Below the pieces are notes generated by a model. The model was not told the DNA's origin. It worked only from the letters and a program-made list of their open reading frames with translations, and made no database searches. From positions 49,545,389 through 49,609,388 of the forward strand of contig OY282558.1 in NCBI GenBank assembly GCA_958295665.1: a DNA stretch of 64,000 nt. The letters are read 5' to 3'. The position numbers and the translations under genes were made by a program. The stretch comes from Tipula vernalis (Eukaryota > Arthropoda > Insecta > Diptera > Tipulidae). Of this stretch, positions 1-13,100 are shown piece after piece. The number at the start of each line of letters is the position of its first letter. Positions within the stretch are counted from its first letter, which is position 1.

Positions 1-1
1 T

Positions 2-400
2 TCCATCTCCCGTCCATGGTCTCTTCTTGATGTAAATAAGGTGGCTGTTGATAATGGCAGTCCACCCATTCTTATTAAGAATTGTGCAGAGAGTTTAGCT
101 CTTCCGCTAACTTACATCTTTAATGAAAGCATTCGGACTGGGATTATTCCTGATCCTTGGAAAATATCTTTTATTCATGCAATTTTTAAATCTGGTAAAA
201 GATATGAAATTAGTAATGATGTATCGAGGAATTGCTATTCTTTCCGCCATGTCCAAACTTTTCGAAACCATGGTACATAGATTCTTGTTTTTTCGTGTGA
301 AATCTTTTATTTTGCCTTGTACAATAACCAATCTGGTCTCTTTCTATGTACATTTATATAGTATGATTGAGGTGAGGGCTGGCAACAAGTGGATGTAGTT
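2..400 (+). pseudogene. LINE (non-LTR) reverse transcriptase fragment, frameshifted
   Basis: The frame open from base 2 reads through a segment typical of the N-terminal part of jockey/R1-type reverse transcriptases: a block around ALPLTYIFNESIRTGIIPD, then W..S..H.IFKSGKR. Near base 220 the similarity moves to another frame, where YRGIAILSAMSKLFETM appears, the usual 'YRPI.LLS..SK..E' block. A one-base change has therefore broken the frame. The YxDD catalytic part is absent, and similarity fades after about base 330. The copy is truncated at both ends, at the window edge on the left and by decay on the right. The family assignment rests on motif recognition only. Confidence 0.75.
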
Positions 401-2600
401 TACACCACTTACCCATAAGCTAGAGAAACTAAATTGTGAGTTCATCCCAACGTGTTCACCTAACCTTCACCTGTATTTTATTTATAATACGCATTTGATA
501 GAAAAACATAAAAGCTCTGATACAAAAACATAAAAGCCTATCCTGTTCAATCTCACGATATAGGGAATTAATAAGATATGCTCACGCCCATGATGTCGTC
601 ATTGAGTGAGAAAAATATAATCGTTCTCTAGTTAAATAATAAACGCAGCAGGCAAGGTTCAAATAAGTGTATGTTAAAAGTATGTTAAAGCGCCGGACTA
701 AAATATATGAAGTTGTCGCTGGATGACGAAATGCGCCAAATAAAACCAATTTTGTAAAGTAACTGAGCATATCTTTATATTTCTATACCGTGGTTCAATT
801 TCAACCTCGTTCTCATGTCTCAGGAAAATCCCTAGCGAAACCAAGAGATCTTGGAATGGAACGCGAAATTGTGCCGAGGATTTTCTAGATCCCTTTTGAA
901 TATCTTTAGCTGACCGCCTCGGATGTAGGGAAATTTCCCAATTTTAACTCAAAATATGGCATCAAATCATTTTTTTTTTTTAAACGAAACTTTTACTAGT
1001 TGTTTTATTTGTTTCTTCCGCAATTGGCGCATTTAAATCGAATCAACTTGTCAAAATTAAAGAATTGTAAAAAATATGTTTCATTAGAAAGTTATTTCAT
1101 TTTTAGGGGAAACAGAACTAAGTTATTTTGAATATGCCTATTAAATTCAACTTTCGTTCGTATTACAAAAAAAACAAGTTGCCCTCTAAAGATCATCTCA
1201 ATAGGTTTAAAATAATGTTACGAACTGGGCGAATTATTTCAAGGTCATTTAAAATACGAACTGGGCTTCTAAGTTCGTCTGAATTTTGCAATTAAAAACA
1301 CTTTGTACTTTTATTCGACTTGATTTTACTTTACTTTTACATACTTTAATATTTGCTTAGACTTTACTTTTTAAACCTGTCCGCTTGCCACTGATGGGGG
1401 TTTTAAAAACAGGTTTATTTCACTTGTTTCACATTTAGAATAAACCAAAAAACTGTCTTCTATTTACCATCGTTTTTGTACCAATTTAATACTACTCCCG
1501 AAATTTCCTTTATTGTGGGAAATCTGTTTATGACCTATAATCATCTGGAAATATCGTTTATGGCTTGTCATAATCATCATCATTCATCATCGCGACGGGC
1601 GGTGTATATGTGTTTGTATGGTTATTCATTTTATTATTCAATTACTAAACCACGCCTTCCTTTGTACACTACATATCGGACGTTCTGGGTTTTACTAGAT
1701 CATTATGAATTTGTGCGCTGGTGTATAAACATGTTTCGATCTCCACAATAAATAATTGCAATAAAAACATTGGATATGACGAGCATCGAACTTTGGCCAC
1801 AATCGTCACAATAATAATTAAACATGGGTCTCCCACAAAGCCAAACAACTTTGTTTTGGGACATTTTTTGCTAAAATGCTTAATTTTCGAGTTAACTACG
1901 TTAGTCAAGTTAAGTGATCTACCCTGCGTATATTTTTTTTTATTTCTCTTTCTCCCTTCTATATAAAAGACTGCAGTTTCTGTCTTAACAGTCCTATCCA
2001 ATTTTGATTGTGGCTTGAATTTACTTTCTCAAGTATTTACTATTACGAAGAAGTTCAAATATTTTTAAACGAATCTCTTCAATTATTTGACGTCAGAACC
2101 GGAGATTGACAACCTAATTGCTGCCTCTTATCGAGACCTTTGCTGTTTCAAACTCGAATGCTGCATTTATCGCTTAGATAATTTATTTTGGCAGTTCGTC
2201 TGTTAATTTCTAACTATTTTGTACACGTCACTTAATCTTAGTTTTTTATCGATTCTGCAACTGATTTATTTTTTACTATTTAAATTATTTTCTGCTCGGT
2301 GCATATTGGTCGATTGTTGACTACTACTTCCAGCAGTCGGTCTTTCAGACCAGCAACTCTTCAATGATTTAGAGATGCTTTATTTCTATGATTTTTGAAG
2401 AACCTTATACATTCATGAGTTGTTGTCCGGTTGGTTCTTTTTAAAGTAATTCCTTAGCTATTTGTTTAGGATTCTTAATAGTGCCCCTTCGCAATAGAGA
2501 AATTTAGCATCAGTGTATGTTTTAAAGACGAATTAATTTTCCTTCTTATGGAATATTCACCCATAGTTGCTTCAAAGCTTTACAAATTACTGGGCTAACT
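401..2600. other. AT-rich stretch without recognisable gene
   Basis: Open frames up to 110 codons occur here, but none shows a domain, plausible composition or splice context. Around 1964-1985 a TATATAAAAGACTGCAG stretch resembles the TATA/start region of an LTR and could be a relic of the 5' side of the gypsy element beginning near 2.6 kb. I could not find a matching 3' copy, so this stays a guess. Confidence 0.4.
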
Positions 2601-2651
2601 GATGTTTGTGGAATCTGCCTATTTCCCCGAGAGCGAAAACTAAACAAGGAC

Positions 2652-4660
2652 GAGTGTTATTATCATCGTCGGTTTGGTGATCGGGCGAATAAATATGTTT
2701 TCGGGTGTAAACGTCATGAAGTGTTGCATGAATTTAATTTATATCCAGCCAATGGCACGCGTATTAAGGCATTCGGTACTCGTATTCCCAATATTAATCT
2801 CGGATTAAGACATAATTTGCATGGAATTTTATTATTGAGGACGTATCAATGTCAATTTTGGGAGCGGAGTTTTTACATAGCACCGTAATCGTAGTAGATA
2901 TCAAAAACACCAAATCATAGATCCTTTAACGTCCTTTTATATAGTCGGTTCGCTCACTGTTGTGTCAGATGCTTCATTATCAATTTTAGATAAGGCCGAT
3001 ACAAGTCCAGAAATTACCACAATTTGTTATTGCAATACCACTCCATTACTCGCAAATCATGAAACCCCAGCATGAAACCGACGAAACATGACGTAACTCA
3101 TTGCTTAGAAACCCGAGGTTCACCGATATCATACAAGACACGTCGGCTAGCTCCCGATAAACTTCAAAGAGTCAAGGCACATTTTGAGAACATGATGGCA
3201 CAGGGCATATGTCGACCTGTAGTAGCGCATGGTCCAGCCCACTGCATTTAGTGCTTAAGAAAAACAGAGAATGGTGGCCAGACGAAGACTACCATATACT
3301 CTGAACAATGTCACTTTTCCGGATTGTTACCCCATTCCTCATCTACAGGAATTTTCCATTCAACTGACAGGTTCTCAAGTATTTTCTACCTTGGATCTAG
3401 TACGGGCGTATCACCAAATCCCAATAGAGGAAAATCCCAAAAACTGCTATATCCACACTTTTTGGTTGCGGCGCAGTCATTTCAACGGCTGATGCATTCA
3501 GCATTGTGAGGATTGCCGAACTGTTCTGTATATCTGGACGATATTCTGGTGGCGTCAGATTCGCGAGAAGATCACATCGCACATTTGTCTACAGTTTTCC
3601 GACGATTGTCCACGATTTTAATTTGTCGACGATTGTAAATGCATCTTCGCTAAATACGAAGTACTCTTTATGGTACAACTGCTTGCTGTTTATTTAGGTA
3701 TAAGACACTCGTTATTTGGCTATTGTTTTACGTTGTATACCGATCATAGATCATTGATTTCCGTTTTAGGCAAAACATGGTAAATGCATCACCACGCCAA
3801 TGTAGGCATTTGTATTTTATAAGCCAGTTCACGAGCGACTTGCAACATATTTCTGGAGCAAATAATGTTGTCGCTGATGCTCTCTCGCGTATAGACTACA
3901 TTGCAATTGCAGAAGCACAAACTGTGATATATCAACACAGGTGTTTACCACATATCATAATTTAGCCCACCCGGGGACTAAGGCGTCTGTGAAATTGTTG
4001 ATTGATCATCATGTGTGTCTCTTAATTAAAAAGGTGTTAGATCACTTGCTCAAGATGTTAGACGCATTAGATCAGTGACGGGTTCGTATGAAGTCACATC
4101 CAAACGATTTGCTGAAATCCACATAGACATTATTGGTCCTGTACGAATATCTGAATGTAACCGTTATAGCGTGACAATGATCGATCGGCTTACCCATTGG
4201 GCTGAAAACATTGCGGTACCTGATATCACAGCATCTACGGTAGCATCCACGTTATATTCAGCACGTTTTGGCGTACCTGCATTTATAGTCACTAATCCCT
4301 GCCCAGTTTGAATCTTAGCTTTTTAGGGAATTGCAATTAGGAGAATAGACTTATGCTCTTAAAAGAACAAATGCTTTACGAGAAGCACTAGAGTCATATA
4401 CTGGCCTTCACGCAGTAATCACTAAGGCTGAGAAATTTTACCAGAATATTTCGATAGACAGTCTTAAACCAAGTTATTCCGAGGCTTTGTTAAATGAAAA
4501 CTTTCAATCAGATCTTTCATTGTCAGTACAGACTGAGGCTAAGGACGCAGAGAAGACCGTACTTTTATCGAGTTTAGTCCAAGTTCCGAAAACGACCAAA
4601 ACTGGACGCAGAGTTAATCGTCCAGTAAGTTTTCTGACGATACCGTGTAGCTACGGTGTT
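2652..4660 (+). mobile_element. Degenerate Ty3/gypsy LTR retrotransposon (pol remnants)
   Basis: Blocks of a gypsy polyprotein occur in the right order but in shifting frames. 2652-2888 holds the pre-protease YHRRFGDRANK block and the PANGTRIKAFGTR block that normally follows the protease, with the catalytic protease segment deleted between them. 3090-3240 holds the region before the RT (TRRLAPDKLQRVKAHFE, then MMAQGICRP). 3271-3600 is RT ([27 protein letters not shown], then a YLDDILVASDS-like stretch in another frame). 3780-3900 is the RNase H end with VVADALSRID. 4085-4310 is the integrase core (EIHIDIIGP..., MIDRLTHWAE). 4440-4625 is the C-terminal tail ending GRRVNRPVSF. Many stops and frameshifts make it non-functional. 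LTRs were not delimited. Confidence 0.85.
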
Positions 4661-4769
4661 TTACTGAGATGGAAGTGTGTGGCGTTCCGGTCGCGTAAAA
4701 ACGTGTTGGGTTTTTTGCTAGTACTTTTCGTCTGGCTGTCGGGCGTAATCGTTAACAGAAGCTAAGTAA

Positions 4770-6750
4770 AAAAAAGAGATATGGTTTTTGAGAAGACTAA
4801 AGTCACATATACCGTATTATACATAACAAAAATTTAAAACAAACATAATAATAATAATTATTAATTAATTGGTATCCATACATTTAAAATACAAATTATA
4901 TTTCGTCAAGAAAATAACCAAAAAAACAAAAATTTATTTTTACTCAGTGTTTTATAAAGAGCACACCAGTGGATAGCTAAAAATTTAATTCGTGTCGTAC
5001 GACACTCGAACCACGGCTATAAGGAGCAGACCCCCAAGATCCTCAACTTATACAATAATTTATCGATTTTGAACTTAACAATAAATTCCAAGTCAAAGTG
5101 TAACTACGATAAGTTTGATAAATGAAGACATTCCGCAAACTTGCTTTCAGTGTAGATACACTTTGAACAACTACCAAAATTCGAGGGATCTGTAAAAAAT
5201 AATTTAAATATTTTAAAATTCAATGAGTATTCGAAATAGAGAGAATTCAACATCGGATAGCTTTCCAAAATAAGATAAGTTAAAAGCACCTAAAGCTATA
5301 CATTCACTTAAAGTTAACGATGTGCCTGCTGAGAAAAGTAGGTATATCACATTGGACGATGACTGCAAATTGGACAACAAGTGATTAAAAATTGATTGCG
5401 AGAGGAAGCGGGCGAAGTCTCTCAGATGGTGTTTAGCTTAAAATAACTATCTCGTCAACGGCCTTAAAATGGCAATTTGCCTTGGTGGATCATAGACTTA
5501 ACCACTAAATGGAAAGAAGTTCACCGATAAAGACAATTATATCGAAACGGAACCGTGCAGTACGACAAAGAACAAATTATGAGGAACTTGTATCAATTAA
5601 CGAAGTAGTTAAAATGTTTAGCAACGTAGAAGACTTATTTGATTTCTCAATATCTAGTGACTACTCCAAAAATAAATTGAAGAAACATTTATTTTAAATT
5701 GTCTTGCATTTAGTATTTTAAATGTTTATTTCCTTAGTTTTGTTTGTTTTGGCAACATGAACACATAGCTCCTCAATTTCTCTAACATAAATACCTAAAT
5801 AAATAAAGTAAGAGCAAATAATCATTTATTTGGAAAGCGGCGTCGTGCTTACGTTAAGTACAGCTTAGAGATTAAATAACGCTACATGGAAATGCAGAAC
5901 TATGAGTATCGTATAAAATTCCAGGGAAATCGGCCGACATTACGGCTATTAAAGAGAGTGATCTAAAGAGCTTGGTCCACAATATCTAAAGTTCTTGATC
6001 ATCTCTTATATCCTAGTATCATGAGACAGCTAAAGAAAGGGGATCAACTGTTATTCAAACCTCTGTTACTTCTGTTATATAGCACTACTATTTCTCTGAA
6101 AGAATTTTTGTAACCGTTGTTTCAAACCAAAGTGTAAGTACGGCAAGTCCAGAGGGCTACATTACATCGACCACTTCTGAGGGTTTAGTATTCAGCAAGG
6201 AATTTAGTAACTGCAAATAACTTGTTAAATTCTCAACTCAACTTTGTCGCATTTTGTTTGGTCTAGACTGTAACAGTTGATTAGTGTGCACGTCAGTACG
6301 TCGTTCATCAACCAAAATTCCGAAATCATACCAAAAACGCAATATATTGGCCAAATTTAAACGATTTCTTTAATAAAACAATACACACTAAACTTACCTC
6401 AATTTTGAAGATAATTTAATTAGTAAATTACCAAATTATTAAGTAAAATATAAATTTTTAGTCAAAATCTTGTAAACTTTCACTGTCAACGCCCGAACCG
6501 AAAACAAAGATAAAAATTTGAATTTAATGAACGAAAAAAAAATTGTTCTAAAATCTACCATATCGACCGTACTAAAATTTTACTCTGCCATCTATATTTA
6601 ATATTTAAAATGAGCTACATAATTAAACCGTTGAGATATAATAATAAAGTTTTTATGTTAAATTTTTTATAATAATTGATATATTTGATTTTATTAAATA
6701 ATTTAATTGTTAAAATTACATTTTGTTGTACTATAACAAAATTGTACTAG
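4770..6750. other. AT-rich intergenic DNA, no gene seen
   Basis: No domain, splice-compatible exon or repeat that I can name. A 62-codon frame at 5509-5697 has no recognisable features and is treated as chance. Confidence 0.45.
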
Positions 6751-6756
6751 TAATGT

Positions 6757-7049
6757 TTGCTATAAAAAGGGTTGGTGTACTAAAAAAAAAACAAATCTAG
6801 TACATTAAATTTGACACATATTTTATAGTACAGACGACATAACGAAAATTTTCAATATGGCCGATTGTTTTGTGTGAAGTGAACAAAAACAAAATTTTGT
6901 TGTTGTTTATATATATTTAGTTTTTTTTTTTTTTCGTAATTTAATTAATTGTTTCCTTTTAAAACGAGTTTAATTAATTAAAGTGAACATTATATAATAT
7001 AAATAAATAGAAACATTTAATTTATGTGCGCGATTTGTTTAATTGTAAT
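6757..7049 (+). promoter_or_regulatory. Candidate core promoter and 5' UTR of cytohesin isoform A
   Basis: A TATAAAAAG stretch lies at about 6762-6770, some 280 bases before the first coding ATG. The DNA between has no open frame into the gene, and an in-frame stop (TAG, 7008-7010) precedes ATG 7050. Two short upstream frames are present: 6857-6877 (six codons) and 7024-7056, the latter starting with ATG and ending with a TGA that overlaps the main start codon. The transcription start is inferred, not seen. The 5' UTR could also be spliced from farther upstream. Confidence 0.3.
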
Positions 7050-7128
7050 ATGGTGAGCATGATGCAAAATTGTTCATATGGAACAATGTCATCGATATCA
7101 CAACATAATGATGCATTCTCGACCCCAG
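7050..7128 (+). CDS. step: Cytohesin exon A1 (short isoform start)
   Basis: Starts at ATG 7050 and encodes 26 codons plus one base, serine-rich ([15 protein letters not shown]...), ending at a good donor GTAGGT at 7129. The split codon G/AT is completed by the next exon to give Asp. Three further Met codons (residues 4, 5 and 13) lie in the exon, and an overlapping upstream frame (7024-7056) might push initiation to Met4/5. This N-terminus has no recognised domain, and the exon is accepted because its phase matches exon A2 exactly. Confidence 0.75.
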
Positions 7129-10100
7129 GTAGGTGTTTTGTGTATATGTGGTTTATGAATCCTCAAGTGTTTTCTTGAACCTAATAAATTGTCTCGAAAT
7201 TATAATTTAGTCAATGGTACAGTTAATTATTAATAATTTTACGCGTATATAAAATTTTTTGTTTTTTTTGTTGTTTTGACATAAATGGAATTTCCTCTTG
7301 CGGTGGTGGAATACTAATGAGTTTCTCGCCCTGTCTATCTTGAGTGCTGTACTTGCTAAAAAAAAAAAAAACTAAAATTATAACTTAAAGACATTCAGTT
7401 TAGTGTTTAGTTTAAACTGTTAAACCATCCAGTATTAATATTCGTGTAAATTTTCAATATAATTTTAGATTTGACGCCAGAACAACAGAAACTCCTACTG
7501 GAGCTAAGAAAAAGGAAGCAAGAATTGCTCCTAGAAATTCAGGTAAATATTCAAATCGTATATTAGCAAATTCTTTGTGTTTGGTATATTATTCAATTCA
7601 TGAAAATTATGAAATCTATGTTGAAAATGTGTTAAACACAACATAAAAATGGAAAGTGTGTTAAACTCTTTAATCTCCAGTGTGTTTGTGAGTCATCATG
7701 CATTTTATCGTCGAAATGTTTTGAAAATATAAAGAAAACTCATAAATTATAACTGTTGTGATATCATTGTGAAATGAAAACGTCACCAAATGTGTTGTTT
7801 TATACATAATTGTATTCGATTTCGTTATTTTAAGTGGCGACAGGTGTGCCCTTTCGTTTTAAGTACTTGAATTGATTGTGAATTCTAAACGGTTTTTCTG
7901 AAGAGATTTATTACATGTACATTTAACGCTAGCACAGTTTTCTGGCTTGAGCAAGCTTTGAACAGGCCTAAGATTTCAACAAAACAGTAGAACACTGAGA
8001 AACGCTAAAATTCTTACCGCTAGCACAAATTATGCCTGTTAGGTATCCGTTCGGGAATTCGTTTAGTTGGAATTATGTAGTTTAGTGTATTTCGAAGACC
8101 TGCCAATCCTAACTTATTCCTGGATCTAATAGAATTTATTCGAACTTAGAAGTAAAACCTAGCCCAATACCAAATTTTAGAACGAGCTTATTCTGATCCG
8201 AACATTGTATCCACCTTTTCATCTCGAATTCAATTACATTGTAAATTTCCTTTTGCTTCCTTTACATTCATTTCGTTTCAAATACGAAACACCATATTTA
8301 GACTGTTTCATTACATTTGAACAAGTAGATTTCATCACAATTACACTCAAGGGTCATACCATAATTGCCCAATATTTAATTAGCAATAAGTATGCACATA
8401 AACGACGATGATGATGATTTATGGGCTATAAACTAGTGTTGCTGATAAGCATAAGTAATCAATAAAGTCAAGTGTTAATCATACTGCTATATTGTGTATA
8501 TGATTCATTTATTTATGTTATCACGTTCCGCACAAGAAATAAAACCTTAGTTTGAGAACTATAAATAAAAACTAAATAATTAAATTTTGTGACATCATGC
8601 AGTAAAATCAAATCGTCATATCGTGACCGAGGAAAGTCAAAAATAAAAATAAAATATTTAAGATACTGATAAATACGATTCCAAGAAATTGAATTTGTCG
8701 AATAGATTTGGGTTAATTTAAATTGTTAATGCTTAGTAACTAAAATGTTTCTTTGAGTAGAAATCGATCACTTATTGATCCAAATTATGGATATTTTACG
8801 ATTTTACAGTGTTTATGCCTTTTTTTTTTGTGAAAATTTGTGAAAGAGAGTTCAGGTGATTTTTATATCTAGGTAGGATACTTATTGTAAAATTGCTTAT
8901 TCCTCTGAAGTTTTGTGATTAACATTCATATGGATTAATAAGAGATTGGAAAGTAAATTGAAAGAATGAAAAATAAATTTTGAATCATTTTCGAACAAGA
9001 ATGTAAAACAGGAATACATTTTTAGGTTTGAATTGCATTTAACTGGACCTTAGTCGACTATCACAATCAGGAACCTTAACGTCAATAATTTATTGGCAAA
9101 TTTTAAATTTAAAAAATGTTAAACTTTATTAGTTTCATACAATAAATTTAGAAAAGAAATCCCAACACAATTTGTACTCAAATAGCGTTTAAATGCATTC
9201 TATGTTTCTTCACTCAAAATTTCACTCAAATGATTTCTTTTAAATATTCAAAATGTTAAGCAAGAATAGTGTAGTTTCACTATTGTTTTGTTTATTTCCA
9301 ATTTAGAACTCAAATTATCCGAAATATACGAAGATTTTCTGGGGTGTTTCACTTTTGTGAAGCCTTACAGATTTTTTATCACGCAAAATGCATGGATGGT
9401 AAACTTGAGTTAGAACTCATGGTTTTATTTTATTGCGGCTTCCCAGTGAGACAAACCGTAGAATCGTGGGAGCAGTAATAGAAATGCATAGCCAAACATT
9501 TACAGAATCAATTATGTTCAAAGTTGTTAAGTAGCCGAAGAGGTTGTACACCTGTATTGAAAAATGTGGTCGGAGCTTACGATGGGACTCATGTTTTTTC
9601 CTTCAAATTTATTTTGTTGGTTGCTATATCTAATCACATTCAATACTAAAATATTTCACATGGATATGTCAAAATGTATCATAGGGAACGATTGTAATAA
9701 TTCGAATGTGTGTGTTTTATGCCAAAAATTATTACGTGTGAATATTTAACATGGTATTCGAGCACGGCCTAGGTAGGAATTATGAAAATCGGGTTAGAAA
9801 TAAAACATAACCGCCTTTGGCTGGTTTCAACATAAGAAAAGAAGAATGATTTTAATTTATTTTATTTTTTTCTAGAAAGACCATGCTTTTACACTACAAC
9901 AATAATACAATTTGTCAAATTTTTCTCGTTTTATTTGAAAATGTGGGTATCGGGCACGAAGGCCCACAATCCACATCTGAATTTTGATGTGAGTCATTCT
10001 CGCCTATTTCCTCATCACTCACTACTTGGAAAATCTTGAACCCGTTTAAGATCCAGTAAGTAAACTCAAAATTGTTTCGAAGCCGACATGATCATTAACA

Positions 10101-13100
10101 TGTCGGACTCATAAGTTCTATATCTAGCTTCGCATTATGATGTCTTTTGACTGGTGCTGATGATAGAGCCACCTTAAACTTTTCGCAGGTCACTTCTTGT
10201 TCTGCATTTCTTCTGTTATTTTGATATCTTAACTATTTTTGCTGTTGAATGTTTTTCCATTCCATCTCTATTTCTGGTCGCTAAAAACCTGCACTGGCCA
10301 TTTTATTTAAATACCATTTTTTCGGTCACTACTAACTCCAATTTAAGTTTGTGACAACTTGTTGTCAATACTATCAGATAGTTACGCACAGCAAACGTTC
10401 TCACCAAACTGAGCCCGAAAAACAATTATGATAGCCTATGGAATACTGCTGGGGACTTATAAAGGCCGGATGGCGTGACAACCATTATAACCATTTCCGG
10501 TCAATATTTTCGAGTCGATTTACTGTCAAATTTTTATATTTGTTTAATTGTCTACAATGACGTCACTTGGAAGAAGGTTGTCCTCTATGATATGAAAAGT
10601 TGTCGAAATTAATCAGTCCACAGAAACTGCCGGATCCTACTCAGCAATCGTATATTTTGTTTATTGAAATATCCCAAAATTTTAGTATTTTTAAGATTCC
10701 AATTTATTGAGTCGATTTTTTTTTTCAAAAAGTTTTGAATTTTTAAAATCAAAATTAAATTTCTTATGAATTTCAGTGTATCTAGTAAGGTTTTATGGTA
10801 CAATTAAGCCTACGCCTTACTTTATTGTTGCAATTCTATAACAAAGCTGTGGGGTTCCACCTAACTACTCTGCTTGAAGAACTGTTTTCTTTTTGCCAAC
10901 AATTTCCCTTAAGGCAAATCGCTGGATGCCTAAAGAGCAAATCTTTTCGTTATTCCTGTTTCGGTCCTTTACGATTTCTATTTCTGTTTTAGTAGTGTAA
11001 ATTTCGCCGCCATCCTATTGTATTTTACGTTCCTTTTATGTAATTAAAACACACCAGCACTGAGATTACTTTAGATTGCACATTATTAGACAAGAGCAAC
11101 ACAGAAAGTGACTGCATATATGAATAAATATACATAGTTATGTTGTAGAGGGAGGAGCGTTACCAGAGTAAATATTATTTGCTTGATTACCCGATGTAAT
11201 CTACTAAAGTATTTTAGATTTATTTAGCTGACTTGTAAAGAATCGTTTAAAAACACTTTTAAAAGATATAAAATGTGTGTATCCAAGTGGTGTCTAGATA
11301 TTTCAAAATCCCTACCCAACAATGAACGCTTCTAAGAAGGTTTTAAAATTTCTAAACAGAAAGGTTTATCTTTCAGGCACTCTGATAAGCGTACACCACA
11401 TTATGTGATTATTTTTTGTGGGACTATTTAAATTCAGACAAATCCCTCTGGAAATGATATAAAGATCCATTAAATCTTAGCTGAAAACATTAAATAAAAT
11501 TGTTGTAGGTTTTAAAATCGTTGATAAGCCACTATCTATACTACCTTGATCAACAAGTTCCCGGAATAACCACCGTGTGGCGCTCCCATCGTTCCGATTT
11601 GAGTTCTGTTTTTTTGTTAAGTTGGTACATCTGTTGTTGATATTCCCTCTAAATCTTAGCGTCATAGCTTGACATTTGCAAAAGTTACGTAGTCAAGAGT
11701 ACATCTACTCTGTGTGTGTTGGCGATTTTTCCATTATTTCCTCTCGGCTGCTGAAACGCGTTTCCCGTAATGGTTTTTTAACTCGATTGAACAGAAAGAA
11801 GTCACAGGGAGCCAAATCAGGTGAATTCGGTGGCTGTTGAATGGTATTTGTTGCATTTTTCGTCAACAAATTACGAATAATGATGGCACTGTGCGACGGT
11901 GCGTTATCATGGTGCAAAATCCACGAGTTTTCTGCCCACAATTCTGGTCTCTTTCGGCGAATTGCTTCACGCAAACGTCTCATAACGACCAAATAATATT
12001 CTTTGTTTACGGTCTGGCCTTCTGGCAAAAATTCATGATGCACTACACCGTTGTAATCCATGAAAACCGTGAGCATTGCCTTCTTTTTTGACTGAAAACG
12101 ACGTGTTTTTTTTTTTGGTGAACGCCATTCACTTGCCTGATGTCTGGATTGCGTGTCATACTCATAAACCCACGTCTCGTCTCCAGTAATGATCCTTTTG
12201 ATGAATGTGGGATCGGATTCAGCCTCGCAAATCATGTCTAAAATTGTAAATAATTTCTAAAATTGTAAATAATCGCCAACACACACAGAGATAGATGTAC
12301 TCTTGACTACGTAACTTTTGCAAATGTCAAGCTATGACGCTAAGATTTAGAGGGAATATCAACAACAGATGTACCAACTTAACAAAAAAAAAACAGAACT
12401 CAAATCGGAACGATGGGAGCGCCACACGGTGGTTATTCCGGGAACTTGTTGATCAAGATAGTATTCCCCGATTTCTTCATTACAATTGCATCGTTTATCT
12501 TGATACTTGGGCTGTTATCTAGCCGGGTTCAATTATTTTAATTAGGAATTTTGAAAGTCAATTAAAATTAGAACTGTCAATTCTTGTTCGACTCTGATAA
12601 AAAATTGATTGGTTGCCCTATTCGCCTTTGAAAAGCCATCCGGATATCTTCTCAAAGATATCCGGGTGGCTTTTAAAAGGCGAATAGGGGTCAGCTTACA
12701 CCTTTATATCCATAAAGACTTGTAGGGCTACTTCCTTTACATCTTCACATAGTTAACTTAATAGTTTTTACAAGATGTAGTCCTGTGACAGTGGACTTGC
12801 CTTTTCATTAACACCTTAAGTCTGATATATTGTATTAATCAATCAGATTTTGCTTCATCTTTTGTTGATTATCTCCGTCCTCGTTAGAGCGATAAACCCA
12901 ATTTTTATTTCCTCCACTGTCGGGACACGTAGCCATAGCTTAGGCTGGCTGCAAATTATTTGGATAGATTCAACTTTAATGTGACCCTTGTTTCTTGAAG
13001 GAGTTTCAGAAATGCTTCGCGTTTTTTGTCCTTCCAGTTTGGATCTTTCGTCGGTCTTCATCCCGTTTCTTTTGCTTAGAAACCCAAAATTATCCGGTGC

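Noticed and set aside
1476..2001. Open frames of 81-110 codons on both strands
   Set aside because: Overlapping frames on both strands, no domain, AT-driven composition, no splice or regulatory context.
5509..5697. 62-codon frame with charged composition
   Set aside because: No domain, no neighbours, no splice evidence.
11837..12091. 84-codon plus-strand frame
   Set aside because: Antisense shadow of the mariner transposase.
12334..12522. 62-codon frame almost identical to one at 11477-11665 on the other strand
   Set aside because: Both are readings of the two inverted mariner arms, not a duplicated gene.
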